From Deltaproteobacteria bacterium (GTDB lineage: Bacteria > Desulfobacterota > Desulfomonilia > UBA1062): 56,033 nt of DNA. Location: NCBI GenBank assembly GCA_011046135.1, contig DSBG01000010.1:1-56033 (forward strand). The letters run 5' to 3'. The notes beneath the pieces were generated by a model. It ran no database searches, had not been told where the DNA came from, and saw only the letters and a program-made list of their open reading frames with translations. A program made the position numbers and the translations under genes. Below are positions 54,321 through 56,033 of the stretch, in pieces (position 1 is the stretch's first letter; each line of letters starts with the position of its first letter).

Positions 54321-56033
54321 ATGCAGCCTCAAACAGCCATCAATTCAAGGAAGAGGAAGTCCTCGGCGAATCTGCTCCTGTCCGTGCTTCTGAACATCAT
54401 GGCCGCGAGTTACAACCATCGGAAATCCCTCAGAAAGTACCTTTCCAGCGACCAGGGGTGGATCAATTTCACGGTGGGGATACGCACGGAGACCGGCACG
54501 GTTGAAAATTCCATTTCATTTCTCAACGGCACGGTTTCCGTTACGCGCCGCATACCGGCCGATGCCGACGTTGTGGTGGTCTTTGCCTCTGATGCCGCGC
54601 TGAAGAAGATCCTCACCGCTCCGACCACCGAGCAGGTCTACATGCTGCTCAAGAGCGAGATGAGAACCGAGGGCAAGCAGACATACCTGCTCGTGTTCTT
54701 CTTCCTTCTTTCAGTTCTTCTCCAGGCACAGCAGAGAAAAGGCCTGGAAAAGGAACACGTGCAATCGAGGAAGAGTGCCCTGGCAGAATGTCCCCACCAT
54801 CGTCCAGAGCTGAGCAGAGCGCTTGAGGCTCGCAGGACTCGCAGCATGAAGGCCGAGTCCATTGATCCGGGTGTGCAGTTTCTGGAGGATCCCTACCTTT
54901 CGCAGTACACGCTTGAGAATTTTCCACGGCTGAAAGGATTTCTCGATCTCCATTTCACCACGAAGGCTCAGGTCTGTATCGAAATGCCCAGGCTCCTCAC
55001 CCAATGGCATAAACAGAACGGATTCGATACCAAGGCAGACGGAACCCCGTGGATTCCGGAACTCAGGCGGGGCCACGCCTTCGCATATATTATGGAAAAC
55101 CGCAAGCCCATCGTCCGGAAAGGAGATCTCATTGCAGGGACCACGACCTCGAAAGAAGTCGGTGCCCTGCCGTATGTCGATGCCGCAGGCACCTATCTGT
55201 GGCCGGAACTCTTCACGGTACCGCATCGACTCCTCTTTCCCTATGACATCTCGAACGATGAACTCTGGGCCCTCCACCATGAAATTTTCCCGTACTGGAT
55301 CGACAAGAACTTCAGGGAACGGGTTCGCAGCAAGCACAACGATTCGCTCGCACAGCAGATAGACGAACGGTTTGCGGTATATTTCACCTTTAAATCTTCG
55401 GCGTTTTCACACACGATCCCCGACTTCCCAAAGATTCTGAGCCTGGGCACGCACGGCATCATCGAAGAGACGAACAGGGCCATGAAAGAAGATCCTGATC
55501 CGGATAAGAATGCCGTGAGAGAGGCCATGATCATCAGTCTCAGGGGACTCACCGCCTATTCAAAGAATCTGGCCAGGCAGGCGGCTGCGGAAGCGGCCGC
55601 AGAGGCAGACCCACAGCGCAGGGTGGAGCTCGAGAGGCTTGCGGAGATCTGCTCGCAGGTTGTTGAATATCCTGCACGTACCCTCGATGAGGCGATAAAC
55701 GCTATCTGGATCACCATGGTGGGGGCGCACATCGAGAACACCAATGCAGGGCTCTCCCTCGGGAGGCTGGATCAGTGGCTTCAGCCCTATTTCGCCTCTG
55801 ACATGGCGAAGCTTGCCACGAAAGAAGAGCGTGAGGAATACATTAAGCGCGCCATCGAGCTCGTGGGCTGCTTCTTCTTCAGGTGTACCGATCATCTCCC
55901 CTGCATGCCCTATATCGCGACCATCTACTTCGGGGGAAGTTCGTCGGACCAGGCGATTACCCTGGGAGGTCTGACACCGGAAGGAGAAGATGCGGTCAAC
56001 GACATGACCTACATCTTCCTGAAGGTGACGGAG
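54321..56033 (+). CDS. glycyl radical enzyme (pyruvate formate-lyase family) with N-terminal SCP2-like domain, partial
   Basis: The first 571 codons of a long protein that runs off the window. Residues about 40-130 resemble an SCP2 sterol-carrier domain (WINFTVGIRTETGTVENSIS, ADADVVVVFASDAAL, LLKSEMRTEG). From about residue 210 the sequence is the PFL domain: an EMPRLLTQWHKQNG segment, RGHAFAYIMENRKPIV, AGTTTSKEVG near 288, ENTNAGLSLGRLDQWL near 473-488, a CTDHLPCMPY cysteine motif near 520 and ITLGGLTPEGEDAVNDM near 546. The catalytic cysteine and glycyl radical motif would lie beyond the edge. AAAAGGAGGA precedes ATG 54321. Substrate class cannot be assigned; an SCP2 domain hints at a hydrophobic or CoA-bound substrate. 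Confidence 0.85.
   Translation, partial: MQPQTAINSRKRKSSANLLLSVLLNIMAASYNHRKSLRKYLSSDQGWINFTVGIRTETGTVENSISFLNGTVSVTRRIPADADVVVVFASDAALKKILTAPTTEQVYMLLKSEMRTEGKQTYLLVFFFLLSVLLQAQQRKGLEKEHVQSRKSALAECPHHRPELSRALEARRTRSMKAESIDPGVQFLEDPYLSQYTLENFPRLKGFLDLHFTTKAQVCIEMPRLLTQWHKQNGFDTKADGTPWIPELRRGHAFAYIMENRKPIVRKGDLIAGTTTSKEVGALPYVDAAGTYLWPELFTVPHRLLFPYDISNDELWALHHEIFPYWIDKNFRERVRSKHNDSLAQQIDERFAVYFTFKSSAFSHTIPDFPKILSLGTHGIIEETNRAMKEDPDPDKNAVREAMIISLRGLTAYSKNLARQAAAEAAAEADPQRRVELERLAEICSQVVEYPARTLDEAINAIWITMVGAHIENTNAGLSLGRLDQWLQPYFASDMAKLATKEEREEYIKRAIELVGCFFFRCTDHLPCMPYIATIYFGGSSSDQAITLGGLTPEGEDAVNDMTYIFLKVTE

Noticed and set aside
1-56033. CRISPR arrays, insertion sequences, prophage
   Set aside because: No regularly spaced direct repeats, transposase-like ORFs, or phage structural genes were recognised while reading the window.

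Overview
The window is 56 kb of a bacterial chromosome with high gene density and moderately high G+C (by eye). Its content suits a strictly anaerobic member of the Desulfobacterota, a sulfate reducer or syntroph. It carries many acyl-CoA dehydrogenases, acyl-CoA ligases and thiolases, a corrinoid methyltransferase set, DUF6125, DUF4125, DUF2148 and TIGR04076 proteins, a glycyl radical enzyme and a probable selenoprotein. No genus can be fixed from the sequence alone. I saw no rRNA, intact tRNA, CRISPR array, transposase or phage gene.

Layout. (1) 125-10982, plus strand: an acyl-CoA dehydrogenase, then a run of acyl-CoA ligase, branched-chain-type ABC transporter (LivK, LivG, LivF, LivM, LivH) and a second ligase inside the transporter operon. 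This looks like uptake and CoA activation of a carboxylic acid. (2) 11320-27986, plus strand: a long catabolic cluster with its own promoter and palindromic operator. It encodes an SDR, a phytoene-desaturase-like flavoprotein, a 4-hydroxyphenylacetate hydroxylase / 4-hydroxybutyryl-CoA dehydratase family protein, an HMG-CoA-synthase-like protein fused to a DUF35 domain, a thiolase, a thiolase-fold protein lacking the catalytic cysteine, DUF35, MaoC, an acyl-CoA dehydrogenase, a DUF6125-like protein, a FadB-type bifunctional enzyme, a ligase, another dehydrogenase and TetR. Thiolase-like, DUF35, MaoC and dehydrogenase genes in a row resemble the aldolytic side-chain-shortening module of steroid degraders.

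(3) 28172-36152, minus strand: a metzincin-like lipoprotein, DUF4125, a HAD phosphatase, then a corrinoid methyl-transfer unit (UroD-type methyltransferase, corrinoid protein, an unlisted 53-residue ORF, RACo-type activator, MetH-activation-domain protein) and a DUF6125 protein. (4) 36445-39617, plus strand: a decayed RND efflux operon with three in-frame stops, an internal deletion fusing adaptor to pump, and a frameshift. (5) 39660-45364: homocysteine methyltransferase, TIGR04076 protein, a frameshifted CoA-disulfide reductase-rhodanese gene, a SpoU methylase, an SDR and an epimerase.

(6) 45439-52281, minus strand: a third acyl-CoA module (thiolase, acyl-CoA dehydrogenase, ligase, two DUF2148 ferredoxin-like proteins, an SCP2 protein, TetR). 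(7) 52762-54123, plus strand: a CoA-disulfide reductase / NADH oxidase homologue whose active-site cysteine codon is TGA, followed by a hairpin with a GGTC apical loop. This is the strongest novelty candidate and reads as a selenoprotein. (8) 54321 to the end: the first 571 codons of a glycyl radical enzyme preceded by an SCP2-like domain.
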